Under the pieces are notes generated by a model that was not told the DNA's origin, made no database searches, and worked only from the letters and a program-made list of their open reading frames with translations. 64,000 nt of DNA from Cryptomeria japonica (taxonomy: Eukaryota; Streptophyta; Pinopsida; Cupressales; Cupressaceae): contig NC_081406.1 of the NCBI RefSeq assembly GCF_030272615.1, positions 400,162,939-400,226,938 of the forward strand. Reading direction: 5' to 3'. Below are positions 44,753-55,303 of this stretch, piece by piece. The position numbers and the translations under genes are program-made. Within the stretch, counting starts at the first letter, position 1. Each line of letters begins with the position of its first letter.

Positions 44753-45584
44753 TGTTAGTTTTTAGCAATCAGACTAAAAGTAAATAACTGAAACTGAAAA
44801 TGCAACACATAATGGCACAAAACAACACAAGAACACAGCAGTACTCTGGGAAAACCTCCCTCTTGGAGGTGAAAAACCCATCTACAATATCTCAGATCTT
44901 TATTAGGCAATGACCAATTGAATCTTTACAATGAGCTTCAACACTTGAAGCTATCAGCAAACTAAACACAGTAATGTCTGTAATATCTTCCACCTTGGGC
45001 ACACTATAATAGTGAACTTATCTGCAGATGTTGCTGTCACAAAGATGAAGTTCGTTGATGATGTCCACAGCCTTCAATGACAGTTCGTTGACCTTCAAGT
45101 GAAGACTGCTATCAGAAAGGAAGGTTTGCTGCCTTCCAAAGGTGTTCATTGTGCATCTACAGAAATTCGCCAACTCCTGAATATAATTCGCTGATCACAG
45201 AGATGATTTGCTGCTCTCTGAAGTAATTCGCTTGATAGCAGATAGGAATGTATTCGTTGTTTTGTAGCAAACACAATTCGCTTGTAATTGTTATTATTTG
45301 TCCATTAATCATCTTACATATATATGATGCAAGAGCCTTCCATAAATACAATTCGGCTTGCATAATTTGACGCCAAGAAAACATTTTACATAATGTTTAC
45401 ACATTACACATTAATAGGTCAGGACCTATATGCAAGTCACAGCACGTTACATATGTATTTGGCATAAATCGCCCAAATAGGACTCGATAAGAGAAATGGT
45501 GAATTGCTAAGGCCAAAGGCCAATTAGCAATTAAGAGAACTAGGTCAGCCCAAGCAAGGGATCTGACCTAGCTATAAATCAACA
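44753..45584 (-). repeat. 3' LTR of the non-coding element
   Basis: 832 bp. It contains a dyad (GGAAAACCTCCCTCTTGGAGG then TGAAAAACCCA, as two blocks near 44849-44880), many ATTCGCTG/TTTGCTG phrases, and ATTGCTAAGGCC-AAA-GGCCAATTAGCAAT near 45502-45531. Confidence 0.9.
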
Positions 45585-45596
45585 CTCCCTCTTAGC
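45585..45596 (-). promoter_or_regulatory. Polypurine tract of the non-coding element
   Basis: Minus strand reads GCTAAGAGGGAG immediately before the 3' LTR, identical to the tract of the complete copia at 24863-24874. Confidence 0.85.
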
Positions 45597-45640
45597 TAGG
45601 GAGGATCCTTTGAATAATCAAGTTACATTGTGACCATGCT

Positions 45641-45820
45641 TCATGGACTCTTTCCATGATATCCACCATGCATTTTCATAGAGGATGAATTCAATATACA
45701 TCATGGACTCCTTCCATGATATTCATCATGCATACCTGCAGAGGATGAATCCTAAGTACATCATGGACTCTTTCCATGATACCCATCATGCACAACCGCA
45801 GAGGATGGACCCACCTTGCA
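45641..45820. repeat. Array A: three 60-bp tandem units
   Basis: Units start at 45641, 45701 and 45761 with TCATGGACTC(C/T)TTCCATGAT. A degraded continuation with GCAGAGG(A/G)TGG phrases extends to about 45945. Confidence 0.9.
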
Positions 45821-45946
45821 TTGCCCACAGAGGGTGGAAGAGGTCTTACACCTCAAAGAAACTACCACCTTGCACTCCGCAAAGGGTGGTCCTACCTTGC
45901 ACTCCGTAGAGGGTGGGTCCACCATGCCTACTTGCAGAGGGTGGAA

Positions 45947-46075
45947 CGAGGGCTTTCACCTCAACCTTCTCGCGGAAGATTGCCTTAATCGAGGGCTTTC
46001 ACCTCAACCTTCTCGCGGAAGATTGCCTTAACCAAGGGCTTTCACCTCAATCTTCTCCCGAAAGATTGCCTTAAC
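45947..46075. repeat. Array B: three 43-bp tandem units
   Basis: Units start at 45947, 45990 and 46033 with C(G/A)AGGGCTTTCACCTCAA and end in GATTGCCTTAA(T/C)C. A fourth start is visible at 46076. Confidence 0.9.
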
Positions 46076-46086
46076 CAAGGATATGG

Positions 46087-46193
46087 CTTCCTCTGAAGCT
46101 GAAACAACAAACAAGCTCCCTCTGAAGCTGAATACAACAAACTCCCTCTGAAGCTGAAAACAACAAGCTCCCTCTAAAGTTGAACCTGATCGT
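46087..46193. repeat. Array C: four 26-29 bp units with polypurine-like cores
   Basis: Units start at 46087, 46116, 46142 and 46168 with CT(C/T)CCTCTGAAGCTGAA. On the element strand each unit carries TTCAGAGG(A/G)AG (the last is TTTAGAGGGAG), resembling the real polypurine tract AAGAGGGAG. Confidence 0.9.
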
Positions 46194-46759
46194 AGTATCA
46201 CCAACTAAGCTATGTCTCTTAGTCTTCAGCCTGTGATGCTTCCTCACAGGATGTCTCAAAACCTTCCTCTCTTGAATACAATCATCATCTTTATGCTCCT
46301 CAGATCGTCCTGAAAGCATTTAAGAGAGGTTACTAATAGTTCAAGACTATCATACATGATTCACTATCCAATGAATTGATAACAGCATAAAAAATTCAAA
46401 AAATACTTCTCTTATAAGTTAGTTTTCAACATAACCATCCACTTAGATCACACTGAATCATCTGATGATGGTTGCGTGGCCTTCGGTCCTCGCCATCACT
46501 CAGAATCCATTCTCATCCATAAGCACTTCATAAATACCCTCGCTACAGGAGTGTGAATTTGGTTTGAAATCTGGACACTGCATGACATTGGCAATCAATA
46601 GTTGTGAATCGTTTCCCAGTTTGTATGAGTAGAGCGATAAGCCTGATAGAATTGCATTCATGCTAGTCTTCTTCAACACTTCTCTGTGCTACCTGCTCTG
46701 ATTTCTCAGTCTGCAAAAAAGATACAAGATCTACCTTCAAGCTGTTAGGCTTTATAGAA

Positions 46760-46778
46760 GGAACCCACTCTGATACCA
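46760..46778 (-). promoter_or_regulatory. Primer-binding site of the non-coding element
   Basis: Minus strand reads TGGTATCAGAGTGGGTTCC next to the 5' LTR, the initiator tRNA-Met type. Confidence 0.85.
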
Positions 46779-47613
46779 TGTTAGTTTTTAGCAATCAAAC
46801 TGAAAGTAAATAACTGAAACTGAAAATGCAACACACAACAGCACAAAATAACACAAGAACAACACAGCAGTACCCTGGGAAAACCTCCCTCTTGGAGGTG
46901 AAAAACCCAGCTACAATATCTCAGAACTTCATTAGGCAATGACCAATTGAATCTTTACAATGAGCTTCAACACTTGAAGCTATCAGCAAACTAAACACAG
47001 TAATATCTGTAATATCTTCCACCTAGGGCACACTGCAATAGTGAACTTACCTGCAGATGTTGCTGTCACAAAGATGAAGTTCGCTGATGATGTCCACAGC
47101 CTTCAATGACAGTTTGCTGACCTTCAAGTTAAGACTGCTGTCAGAAAGGAAGGTTCACTGCCTTCCAAAGGTGTTCGCTGTGCATCTACAGAAATTCGCC
47201 AACTCCCGAATATGATTCGCTGATCACAGAGATGATTTGCTGCTCTCTGAAGTAATTCGCTTGATAGCAGATAGGAATGCATTCACTGTTTTGTAGCAGA
47301 CACAATTCGCTTGTAATTGTTATTATTTGCCCATTAATCATCTTACATATATATGATGCAAGAGCCTTCCATAAATACAAGTCCGCTTGCATAATTTGAC
47401 GCTAAGAAAACATTTTACATAATGTTTACACGTTACACATTAATAGGTCAGGACCTATATGAAAGTCACAGCACGTTACATATGTATTTGACATAAATCG
47501 CCCAAATAGGACTCGATAAGAGAAATGGTGAATTGCTAAGGCCAAAGGCCAATTAGCAATTAAGAGAACTAGGTCGGCCCAAGCAGGGGATCCGACCTAG
47601 CTATAAATCAACA
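46779..47613 (-). repeat. 5' LTR of the non-coding element
   Basis: 835 bp; about 95% identical to the 3' LTR by hand count, including the dyads. Confidence 0.9.
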
Positions 47614-47682
47614 CTAATAACTAAAATGACCATTATAAACTAAATATGGCAATATTATTTTAATATTGACCCCAACGTAACA

Positions 47683-48640
47683 TTCTTATGGGATGTGTAG
47701 GTGACTGTCATAGTGGAAGGCAACTATTTATATAGGGATTATATCTCAAAATGCCACCCGAATCAATCACTCATTCTTGGCAAGTAATAGTCCAAATGTG
47801 TTAAGTTTGGAGATGAGAACTTCCAAGTTGCCTAATAATCCTTCACATGGATGAAAATTCCAACACTTAACAAAATCATTACCCCTTTTACCACAATAAT
47901 TGCAAGTGATTGGATGAAAAACATACATTCTATGTGTGAGCCAGACCCAAATGGGCTGTATTGATGTTAGACAAATTAAAGGGTAATGATAAGGATAGAT
48001 ATCATAACTAGAGCATATGGATACACACCTATTACATTTACATACAGATCTGCTACAGTAATAATGGAAATTGTGGTTGTTTGAGAAGGTTCTCTAACAT
48101 AACCAAAACCAAAATTCTTGAGACTTATGTCTGGCTCTAGAGGTTTTCAAATTCCTTGACCATCTTTAGCAAGACCTAGACACAATGTATACCATTTTCT
48201 TCATCAACATGATTACTTTAAAACAATGTTACCGAAAACACCACACCCCAAACCCGGCACTCGTACCACCATACGTGATACAAATACAATACAGCACCAG
48301 TATGACAAGAAAAATGTTTTGGAAACTTACTGTTTTTGCACCCATGCCAAAATCGTCGAAATGCAATTTCTAAAAAAAGAGAGGTGTATTTAGAAAAAAT
48401 CTTAATTAAAGCTTTAATCCAAAAAAACAAGCTATTTTTGTTATAAATAAACCCTCGAAGTGACTGATAGATATAGCATTCGATTTGGTGAGTTATTTGC
48501 ATTAGTTTGGCAAATTCTTTCTCTACAATATTTTTTTAAGCGTTTCACAGTGCACTCTTTTCCTTGGTTCACCATATTCCAGGCATTTTCCAGCGGTTGC
48601 AGATGTTGAACATCGCGTTTTGTTTTTTCCTTGGCTATGT
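47683..48640. other. Unassigned sequence
   Basis: No gene recognised. A G/T-rich stretch on the minus strand at about 48230-48320 (GGTACGAGTGCCGGG) resembles the subterminal repeats of plant hAT elements and may be the left end of the element at 50463-52640. This is weak. Confidence 0.25.
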
Positions 48641-49040
48641 ACACAAGTGTGTATAAATTCGAGCTTTAATAGTTTATTTTACATTTTAATAGTTCAATTT
48701 TTTAGTTCAATTTTAAATTTTATTAGCTCAGTTTTAATAGAGTTCAATTTAAAGAGTTTTTTTTATTTAAATTTTATAAGGTTCAATTTTTATATTAGTT
48801 CATTGAATAGTTTAATGAATTTTTAGGTTTAATAGTTTAAATTTTAATATTATTTAGTTTTCTAGAATAGTGTTTATATTAAAATTAAAAACATTAATAT
48901 AGTTATTTATTAATATTAAAAACATTAATAATTATATTTTTATTTACAGTTGGCTTTTTTAAAAATTTATATAATATATAACTATTTTATATTTTATTTT
49001 ATTTTATTTTATTATTTTTTGCAAGACACTAATCATGTCA
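48641..49040. repeat. AT-rich low-complexity region
   Basis: Long runs built from TTTAATAGTT(C/T)AATTTT variants, then (TTTTA)n at about 48993-49018. Confidence 0.7.
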
Positions 49041-49050
49041 TCGTCATAGG

Positions 49051-49725
49051 ATGTATGACCAAGTTTGGGCTAAGATACGAACAAAACAGGGACTAACAGA
49101 ATGTTTTAGAAATGACATTGGGGTCAAGCAAGGCTGCCCATTATCTCCTACCCTCTTTGGGTTATACTTTGACAAGTTAGAGGAATGGATAGACAAGTTT
49201 GGGGGTGGGGGAGTTCATCTGACCAACTATGTAATCAAGCTGCTTTTATATGCTAATGACCTTATTTTAATGGCAAAAACAGCACAAGATTTGAAAGAAC
49301 ACTTGAAGGCTCTAGAACATTTTTGCTAAGAGGCGGGGATGCAGGTGAACACTAGCAAAACCAAGGTCATGATCTTTACCTTGAAAAGAAAGAAGGTCCA
49401 TAGAGAATTTATCTTTGAGGGAAACACCTTACAAGTGGTCAATGAATATAAGTACCTTGGCCTAGATTTCCACAATAAACTCAATTGGGAAACATATAGA
49501 ACCAAAAGGATCCAAGGAGGATGGAAAGCCTTATACTCACTCCAAAAAAGAAAAAAAACAACGGAATTATGGAATTGGAAAACTAAGAAAACTCTTTTTG
49601 GGCTTCTTGTGGTTTCGGTGGTATTATACGGATGTGAGGTATGGGGCAGCAGCACTGCAACAAGGAAATGGGGGCAAATAGCAAGATTACAAAAGCATTT
49701 AATTACAACTAGTCTCAAGATTTAA
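49051..49725 (+). pseudogene. LINE reverse transcriptase remnant
   Basis: Block B is GVKQGCPLSPTLFGLYFDKL. Block C is LLLYANDLILMA, where the first catalytic D of the DD pair is N. Then MQVNTSKTKVMIF, YKYLGLDFHNKLNWE and VLYGCEVWGSS (thumb). A TAA at 49327-49329 and a TAA at 49723-49725 interrupt one continuous frame. The N in place of D is shared with the other copy at 14089-14289. It may be old in the family, or a coincidence of decay. Confidence 0.8.
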
Positions 49726-49998
49726 TCATCTATCCAATATTAGATTATCCTAGCGGAGGCGGGGGCTTTCCCTATTGAGGCATCAGCTATGTTTCGGCTC
49801 TTATGTTACATGGAGGAAGAGCACATGGATGAAACAAAACATTAAATGGATGAATAAATGGAGTATTAACCTACAAGATTGCCCAAATAACAATGCAGAA
49901 ATAAAAAAAATACGTACAAGAAAAATTCAAAGAAAGCATGTGGGCAGGTGAGATAGGGAGGAAAAAAGAATACTATATCAAACACTTCAATCCTACAC

Positions 49999-50355
49999 AT
50001 GACACAAAAGAACTGCATAGGAATGGACATAAAGTGGAAGGCAAAAATGTTAATTGCTCAAATAAGGACCAGCTCACATCAACTTAGACGTGAAACTGGG
50101 AGATGGATGATACCCAAAGAGGAATGGGAAGATAGAAGATGTAGATATTGCATGCAAGGGGTGGTGGAGACTGAATGGCATTTCATCATCGAGTGTCTAG
50201 CCTACAGTAACATTCAGAGTAAATATGTTAAGACACTAAATGCGAACACCTTGAGTAGTCTATTTGACGAAGAAAAGATACCAAGAGTTGCAGATTTCCT
50301 AATCAAGTTACATAGCAGAAGATCAAAGATGCAGAAGGAGGAGAAAGAAGTTTAA
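49999..50355 (+). pseudogene. LINE C-terminal cysteine/histidine domain
   Basis: The frame matches that of the RT fragment. RWMIPKEEWEDRRCRYCMQG is followed by ETEWHFIIECLAYSNIQSKY, giving C-X2-C ... H-X4-C, a likely zinc-binding module at the C-terminus of many LINE proteins (zf-RVT-like). It ends KMQKEEKEV at TAA. The first methionine is internal; upstream sequence is frameshifted. Confidence 0.65.
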
Positions 50356-50462
50356 CAGTTTGGATTTGTTCGGGCTTTGCATGTCTTCTTTGCTAGCTAT
50401 TCGTGGGTCCCATAGTCTGTTTGGCCTCGTGGACGTCATTAAAAACATTCATTCATTCATCC

Positions 50463-52492
50463 TTGAAAAATTTCAAAGTGGTGGAGGATTTAAATGGAGG
50501 TGTCATGAGTGTTTGATTGATGATAAAGGTTCCTATACTAAGGTTCATGGGCACCTTTGCCACATAAAAGGTATAGGATGTGAAGTATGTCTTGGTCCAG
50601 ATCATGGTGATACTCCAAGGAAAGGATTGTCAACTGAGAAGATTGCAAAATATCAAAAAGAACAAGATGAAGTTGATAAACGGGGTTCAAACATCAAATC
50701 AAAGGTCCACTCTATGTCCAAAGGTCACAAGAGGAGCAATTTAGGACCTAAAAGGCATTTAATTTGTAAAGTCGAGAGGATACAAATCAAAATATTGCAT
50801 TTTGTTTGTATACGAATGGAATTTCATTTAGTGTGGTTCGCTCTCCATATTGTCAAGAGATGGTCAAGTCAATTAATGAAGCCCCAAAAGGATACAAAAG
50901 TGGATGGTACGAAAAGGTTCATGCCACCCTTTTGGCTAAAGAAAAAGATATTGATAGACAATTGCAAGTGATTCAAACTTCATGGAAAATATCAAGGGTT
51001 TCTATCATTTGTGATGAATGGAAAGATGTGAGAAATTGGCCACTACCCTTTTGGCTAAAGAAAAAGATATTGATAGACAATTGCAAGTGATTCAAACTTC
51101 ATGGAAAATATCAAGGGTTTCTATCATTTGTGATGAATGGAAAGATGTGAGAAATTGGCCACTAATCAATGTGGTTGTAATAAGCCCAAAGGGGGCAATG
51201 TTCTTTTTAGTAGTAGAATGCAATGCTAAAGAGAAAATTAACTAATTTATTGCCAACATTCTAATTGAGGCAGTTGAGTCAATGGGGCAAGAAAGTATTG
51301 TTCTGGGAATCACAGATAATGCAAAAGTATGCATACCAGCAAATTTAGTTGTGAAAGCAAGGTATCCAAACATTTCATGGAACCCTTATGTAGTTCATTC
51401 TTTGAACTTAATGATCAAAAAAATTGGCAAAATTAAATGGATACAAAAGATTTATGAAGAAGCCAAAGAAATTCATATGTTTATTTATAATCATCACATT
51501 TCACAAGCTATTTACAGACAATTCACCAAAATTTATTTGTAATAATCTCATGTTTATTTTTTTTATATTTATTTTATGAAATATTTGTAAGATTTTTATG
51601 TTTCTAAAAATTATTATTTTTTAATTGAAGGTGATTGAGACACACTTTGTCATGCACTACATTGTTCTAAAAAGGCTTATGGATGTCAAACGAGCCTTGA
51701 AAAGTATGGAGATTAGTGACGTTTAGGTAGTTTGGAGGCAATCTCAAATAGATAGAGCAACTAATATCAGAAGATTAATCTTCATAATGATTAGTGGGTT
51801 CAAATAGAATATTTACTCTCTTTCACTAAGTCAATATATACCCCCATTCCTCATCGTGATATCAATCAACCAATATTGGGTGACATGTATGATTGCATAG
51901 ATACAATAATGGAACAAGTTAAAGATATATCATTATAGCAAAAGAGCAAGACCCGTCTAAATTTTTTTATAGACAAATATATGAGATAATCAAGAAGAGA
52001 TGGAATAAAATGACAGCTCCTTTGCAACTTTTGGCATATGCTTTGAACCCCAAGGTACTACCATGCTAATATGTTAGCATTGCCAAATACGATAGCACCA
52101 AATATAAATGTTGAGGTTGTTGATGGATATAAATGAGCTTTTAAAATAATGTTTACCAATCCTAGAGTTGATACGGAGATTCGAGATGCGTTTGGGATGT
52201 TTGCATCCTCTTATGGAACTTATGCAGATGTTGATGCAATGGCAGATAAAAAAAAAATAGACCCTATAAAGTGGTGGAACTTCCATGGTGCCACAACTAG
52301 ACATTTGCAAAAGTTGGCTATCGAACTTTTGTTACAAGTTTATATGAGTTATATTCTAATTTAAATTATTTCTTATTTTAATTTTTATTGATTGTTTGTG
52401 TCATTGTTACTAATAATAAAAACTTTTTTTACAAGTTTCAAGCTTTGCATTTGAGAGGAACTGGAGTACATATGGGTTCATCCTCCACAAAC
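50463..52492 (+). pseudogene. hAT transposase pseudogene
   Basis: The BED-like finger has FKWRCHECLIDDKG then HGHLCHIKGIGCEVC. The catalytic region has YKSGWYEKVH, SIICDEWKDV, NVVVISPKGAMFF, VLGITDNAKV and WNPYVVHSLNLMIKKI, the usual order of hAT DUF659 domains with aspartates at CDEW and TDNA. Likely introns are 51539-51630 (GTAATA...TTGAAG) and 52338-52435 (GTTTAT...TACAAG). After them come DPIKWWNFHGATTRHLQKLA and FERNWSTYGFI, matching the dimerisation domain. A perfect 119-bp duplication at 50926-51163 shifts the frame, and several stops follow. It is inactive. Confidence 0.8.
50926..51163. repeat. 119-bp perfect tandem duplication in the hAT transposase
   Basis: Units 50926-51044 and 51045-51163, each starting ACCCTTTTGGCTAAAG. 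119 is not a multiple of three, so it breaks the reading frame. No differences were seen, so it is recent compared with the stops. Confidence 0.9.
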
Positions 52493-52640
52493 TAAACGAA
52501 AGTACCTAGTAGACTTTGAGTTGTACAACCTAAGATGAGTGACATTGATGTATCCACAAATGCATTGACACATCTCAATCTCATTGTTGATAATTCTGAC
52601 ATAGTAGGAGGATCCTCTAGTGAATCTTCAATGGATTTTG

Positions 52641-53236
52641 AGAGTCTAGTTGGTGGTCACAAATGATCCAATTATCCTAGCTCTTCAAAGAATCTTGATA
52701 ATCTAGATCTCAAATTTCAAGAGAATAGTGATGATATTTTTGACAGCATGTGATTCTACCAAACTATTAATGTATTTGAATTTTGTTTTAATAATAAAAC
52801 TATATTTAAATATAGTATTTGGAATGTCACAACTATGTGTCCATATTGCTTTGTTAAATATATACGTGTGTTTTTCATGAATGTCGTATCCCATCGTTTC
52901 TAGATGAGAGGTCTCGAAAAATGGTCATATCTGTATCCACATCCACGTCCATGCAACTTTGCTTTAAAATAGTTTTCACTTTGCCAAATGAATTTAATGG
53001 ATAATTAAATGTTAGAAATCAAACAAGCTCACTATGCTCTATATGTCTCTATCTGAGCATCTTGTGTTGAAACCTAATTCATCTAGAAATCTTAGCATGG
53101 GAATTTTCTGAAAAATGTTGAAACATAATCACAACAATCGTAGCATCGGAATTTTCTGAAAATGTAACAGAATGATTCATGAAAGAATGGAAATTAAAAA
53201 CTCGAGACATGTTATAGGTGTAAGTAATTAACTACA
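52641..53236. other. Unassigned sequence right of the hAT gene
   Basis: Contains a C/T-rich phrase (TGTATCCACATCCACGTCC) at about 52931-52949 like hAT subterminal repeats. Nothing else recognised. Confidence 0.3.
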
Positions 53237-53249
53237 ACAATTGTAGAAA

Positions 53250-53387
53250 AGAAATAATCCCAGAAAAGTAACTAAATGAATCATTGTAATATCCCTAAGT
53301 AAATATTAATATTTCCTAGAAATAATCCCAGAAAAGTAACCAAATGAATCATTGTAATATCCCTGAGTAAATATTAATATTTCCTAC
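53250..53387. repeat. 68-bp tandem duplication across the left junction of a solo LTR
   Basis: AAATAATCCCAGAAAAGTAAC, then AAATGAATCAT (ending in target ATCAT), then TGTAATATCCCT (LTR start) occurs twice, with LTR starts at 53285 and 53353. Confidence 0.85.
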
Positions 53388-54734
53388 CTTATTAATTTAT
53401 TTCTTATACAACCAAATTCCATTTTTTATATTTAATCAATGCCTAATATTTAATAAATTAATTTAGTGTCTAAATATTAATTTAATGTCTAAATATTTAA
53501 TAAATTAATTTAATGACTAAATATTAATTTATAATCAATAATACCCTAAACCCCAAAGCATGATTGATTCAAGAAAGAAGTATTAAAGTATACAGCAGTG
53601 CGTTAAAAGTAGTTATTAGAGAAGCATCGAATTAGTAAGTGAAAGGACATGGTCCATGTGCTGACCAATGTGCACTTCCAAAAGGTGCGATTTGACTTTA
53701 AATACTCTCCAAATGGTGCGATTCCTAAAGGAAAAAAAGAATATTGTCTTCCTTAAAAAAGGGTACGATTTGCATTAGAGATTATATTATTATTGTGACT
53801 ATCAACAAAGAGAAAGATACGTCTCTTGAATCTGAAAAGGCATATATCTTAGAAGGATATAAATAAAGATTGGAAATGAAGTTTAAGGCATGGAAGGAAA
53901 ATACAAGGAAAAGGCTGAGAATCGTGTCTCAGAAAATTAAAATTACAATTTGAGATTTGAGATCTGCTTGCCAAGGTAGTAAAAGGGAACAGCCTGGTAC
54001 GTTGGCTGATCCATATAACACGATGCTCTCATTAGGTATATATGTTGTCTATTTTAAGCAATATAAACAGTAATATAAGTCAGAAATATCTGACATGTAA
54101 TGCAAACTAATATATAAAATAATTAAGATAAACAGTTTAACAGTCTTCTAAATCAGAAAAATATAATAATGAAAATCAGAATGAATATATACATATATAT
54201 ATAACAATAATAGATTGTAAATCAGACAGAATTCTTAAATAAACATTAAAGAGAATATGAATATACTATTCATTCTTGCTATTACTGTCAGTATTTAAGG
54301 AGATGGGAATGAGATGTTCCAAAGAAGGGCAGTCTAAATCCAAGCAATAGGTTAAGTCCCAAGATAGGGTAGGGATCAGTGTCCCGTAAACTTTGAGGGC
54401 ATAGTCCCAAGATAGGGTAAGGGCTTGGATCTGTAAACTTTGAGGGAACCTATTGGAGTTGGTCTCTAAGTGCTTTGGTAACACGCATATCCTCCTTCCT
54501 TAAAACTGAAGTAGTAACAAAGGTTGGTAATTGCATTAAGAGTTATGGAAGACAACCTTTATTATCTAATATGGTTGATGAACAATTTACTTATTAATAA
54601 TTGATAAATTAATTGAACCATGGATAGCACAGATTTGATTCATGTAAAAACAGATTTGTCTCCTAATCAATTTAGTTTAAGTCATAAGTATATTGAAATA
54701 GATTCATAATGTTAATCAGGTAGGGGACATTATA
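53353..54734 (+). mobile_element. Solo LTR, 1382 bp, target duplication ATCAT
   Basis: It starts TGTAATATCCCT and ends GGGGACATTATA (final CA has become TA). ATCAT follows at 54735-54739 and precedes each LTR start (53280-53284, 53348-53352). A TATAAATA box lies at 53858-53865. AT-rich direct repeats (AATATTTAATAAATTAATTTA) lie at 53450-53530. No internal region. Confidence 0.8.
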
Positions 54735-54739
54735 ATCAT

Positions 54740-55303
54740 GAGCAAGTAAAGATTAAAAATACACAAACATAACTGTCTCTTAATAAAGAAACTAACTACT
54801 TTATTGGTTTGAGAGTTATGTACAGCTATCTATTAGATGAGATGTAAGTTATTGATTTCTGATAATTACATTAAGGTCACAATTTTGAAGATGAGATGTG
54901 ATCCTCTCTTCTCTATTACTGGAAGGGAATGACTGTTGACCTCCATTTATGCTGTACTCTGCTTTGCAATCTGCATTGTGCAATCGTATTGGAACTACAT
55001 CGGTAAAAGTAGATTAAGCAATTTGTATGTTGAATCCAAAACATCATTATATGAGAACTTATTCTTCCTAAGAACCTGAAAGGCTGAAAAAACATATGAC
55101 AAGTGTCCTCCCAACAGATGAAAAGAATTTGTTGTGAAGTGAAGCTCATAGAAACAGAAAGATACAGTTTTTTTAACTTTTGGCAATCTTCATACATTTT
55201 GTTTGTTTTGCATTATTGAGGTTGTTTAGGGGTGATTTTCAGAAAATTGCACTACATAAAGAGGAATGGGATGGAATCCTAATTTTTAGCCTGCTCAATT
55301 TTG
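54740..55303. other. Unassigned sequence
   Basis: No repeat border. A plus-strand frame (55180-55386) includes RLFRGDFQKIALHKEEWDG, which has protein-like composition but no recognised family. It may be an exon of the same gene as 55407-55579. Confidence 0.25.

Larger units (their letters stand above)
44753..47613 (-). mobile_element. Non-coding (non-autonomous) LTR element, 2861 bp, target duplication CTAAT
   Basis: LTRs 44753-45584 (832 bp) and 46779-47613 (835 bp) both start TGTTAGTTTTTAGC and end GCTATAAATCAACA. CTAAT flanks both sides (44748-44752, 47614-47618). Minus-strand primer-binding site TGGTATCAGAGTGGG and polypurine tract GCTAAGAGGGAG are in place. The 1194-bp interior has no gag or pol domain on either strand. 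Instead it carries three tandem arrays (60, 43 and 26-29 bp units). LTRs differ at about 40 positions plus a 3-bp indel by hand count. It must have moved with proteins from another element; the partner is unknown. Confidence 0.9.
42240..47682 (-). mobile_element. Decayed Ty1/copia element with a nested LTR element in its 5' LTR
   Basis: Minus-strand order: LTR (47682-47619 and 44752-44606, split), primer-binding site, leader, gag with CCHC knuckle, protease-like region, integrase start. The left part with reverse transcriptase, RNase H and the 3' LTR is absent, so it is truncated at about 42240. The LTR is only about 211 bp when joined. Stops and frameshifts are frequent. The insertion must be older than the nested element it carries. 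Confidence 0.75.
49045..50462 (+). mobile_element. 5'-truncated LINE
   Basis: The element starts inside reverse transcriptase, so the endonuclease is missing. It ends with a (CATT)n tail (ACATTCATTCATTCATCC) at about 50444-50462. It shares blocks with the minus-strand LINE at 13106-15900. Short tandem-repeat tails and a single endonuclease-RT ORF are typical of RTE-like LINEs, so that clade is likely but unproven. Sequence immediately 3' of the tail is hAT coding sequence. Confidence 0.75.
50463..52640 (+). mobile_element. hAT-type DNA transposon remnant
   Basis: It contains a transposase pseudogene with a BED-like zinc finger, a DUF659-like catalytic region and a C-terminal dimerisation-like piece. 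Terminal inverted repeats and 8-bp target duplications were not identified. G/T-rich subterminal-like stretches near 48230-48320 and 52930-52970 may mark the ends. If so, the LINE at 49045-50462 is nested within it. Confidence 0.65.

Noticed and set aside
45685-46031. Plus-strand frames with a 20-residue repeat
   Set aside because: They are antisense to the element and simply translate the 60-bp and 43-bp arrays.
45641-46193. CRISPR-like appearance of short repeats
   Set aside because: Units are adjacent without unique spacers, and the setting is a plant LTR element.
50360-50971. 203-codon frame as a single gene
   Set aside because: It joins the LINE 3' end to hAT transposase sequence by chance.
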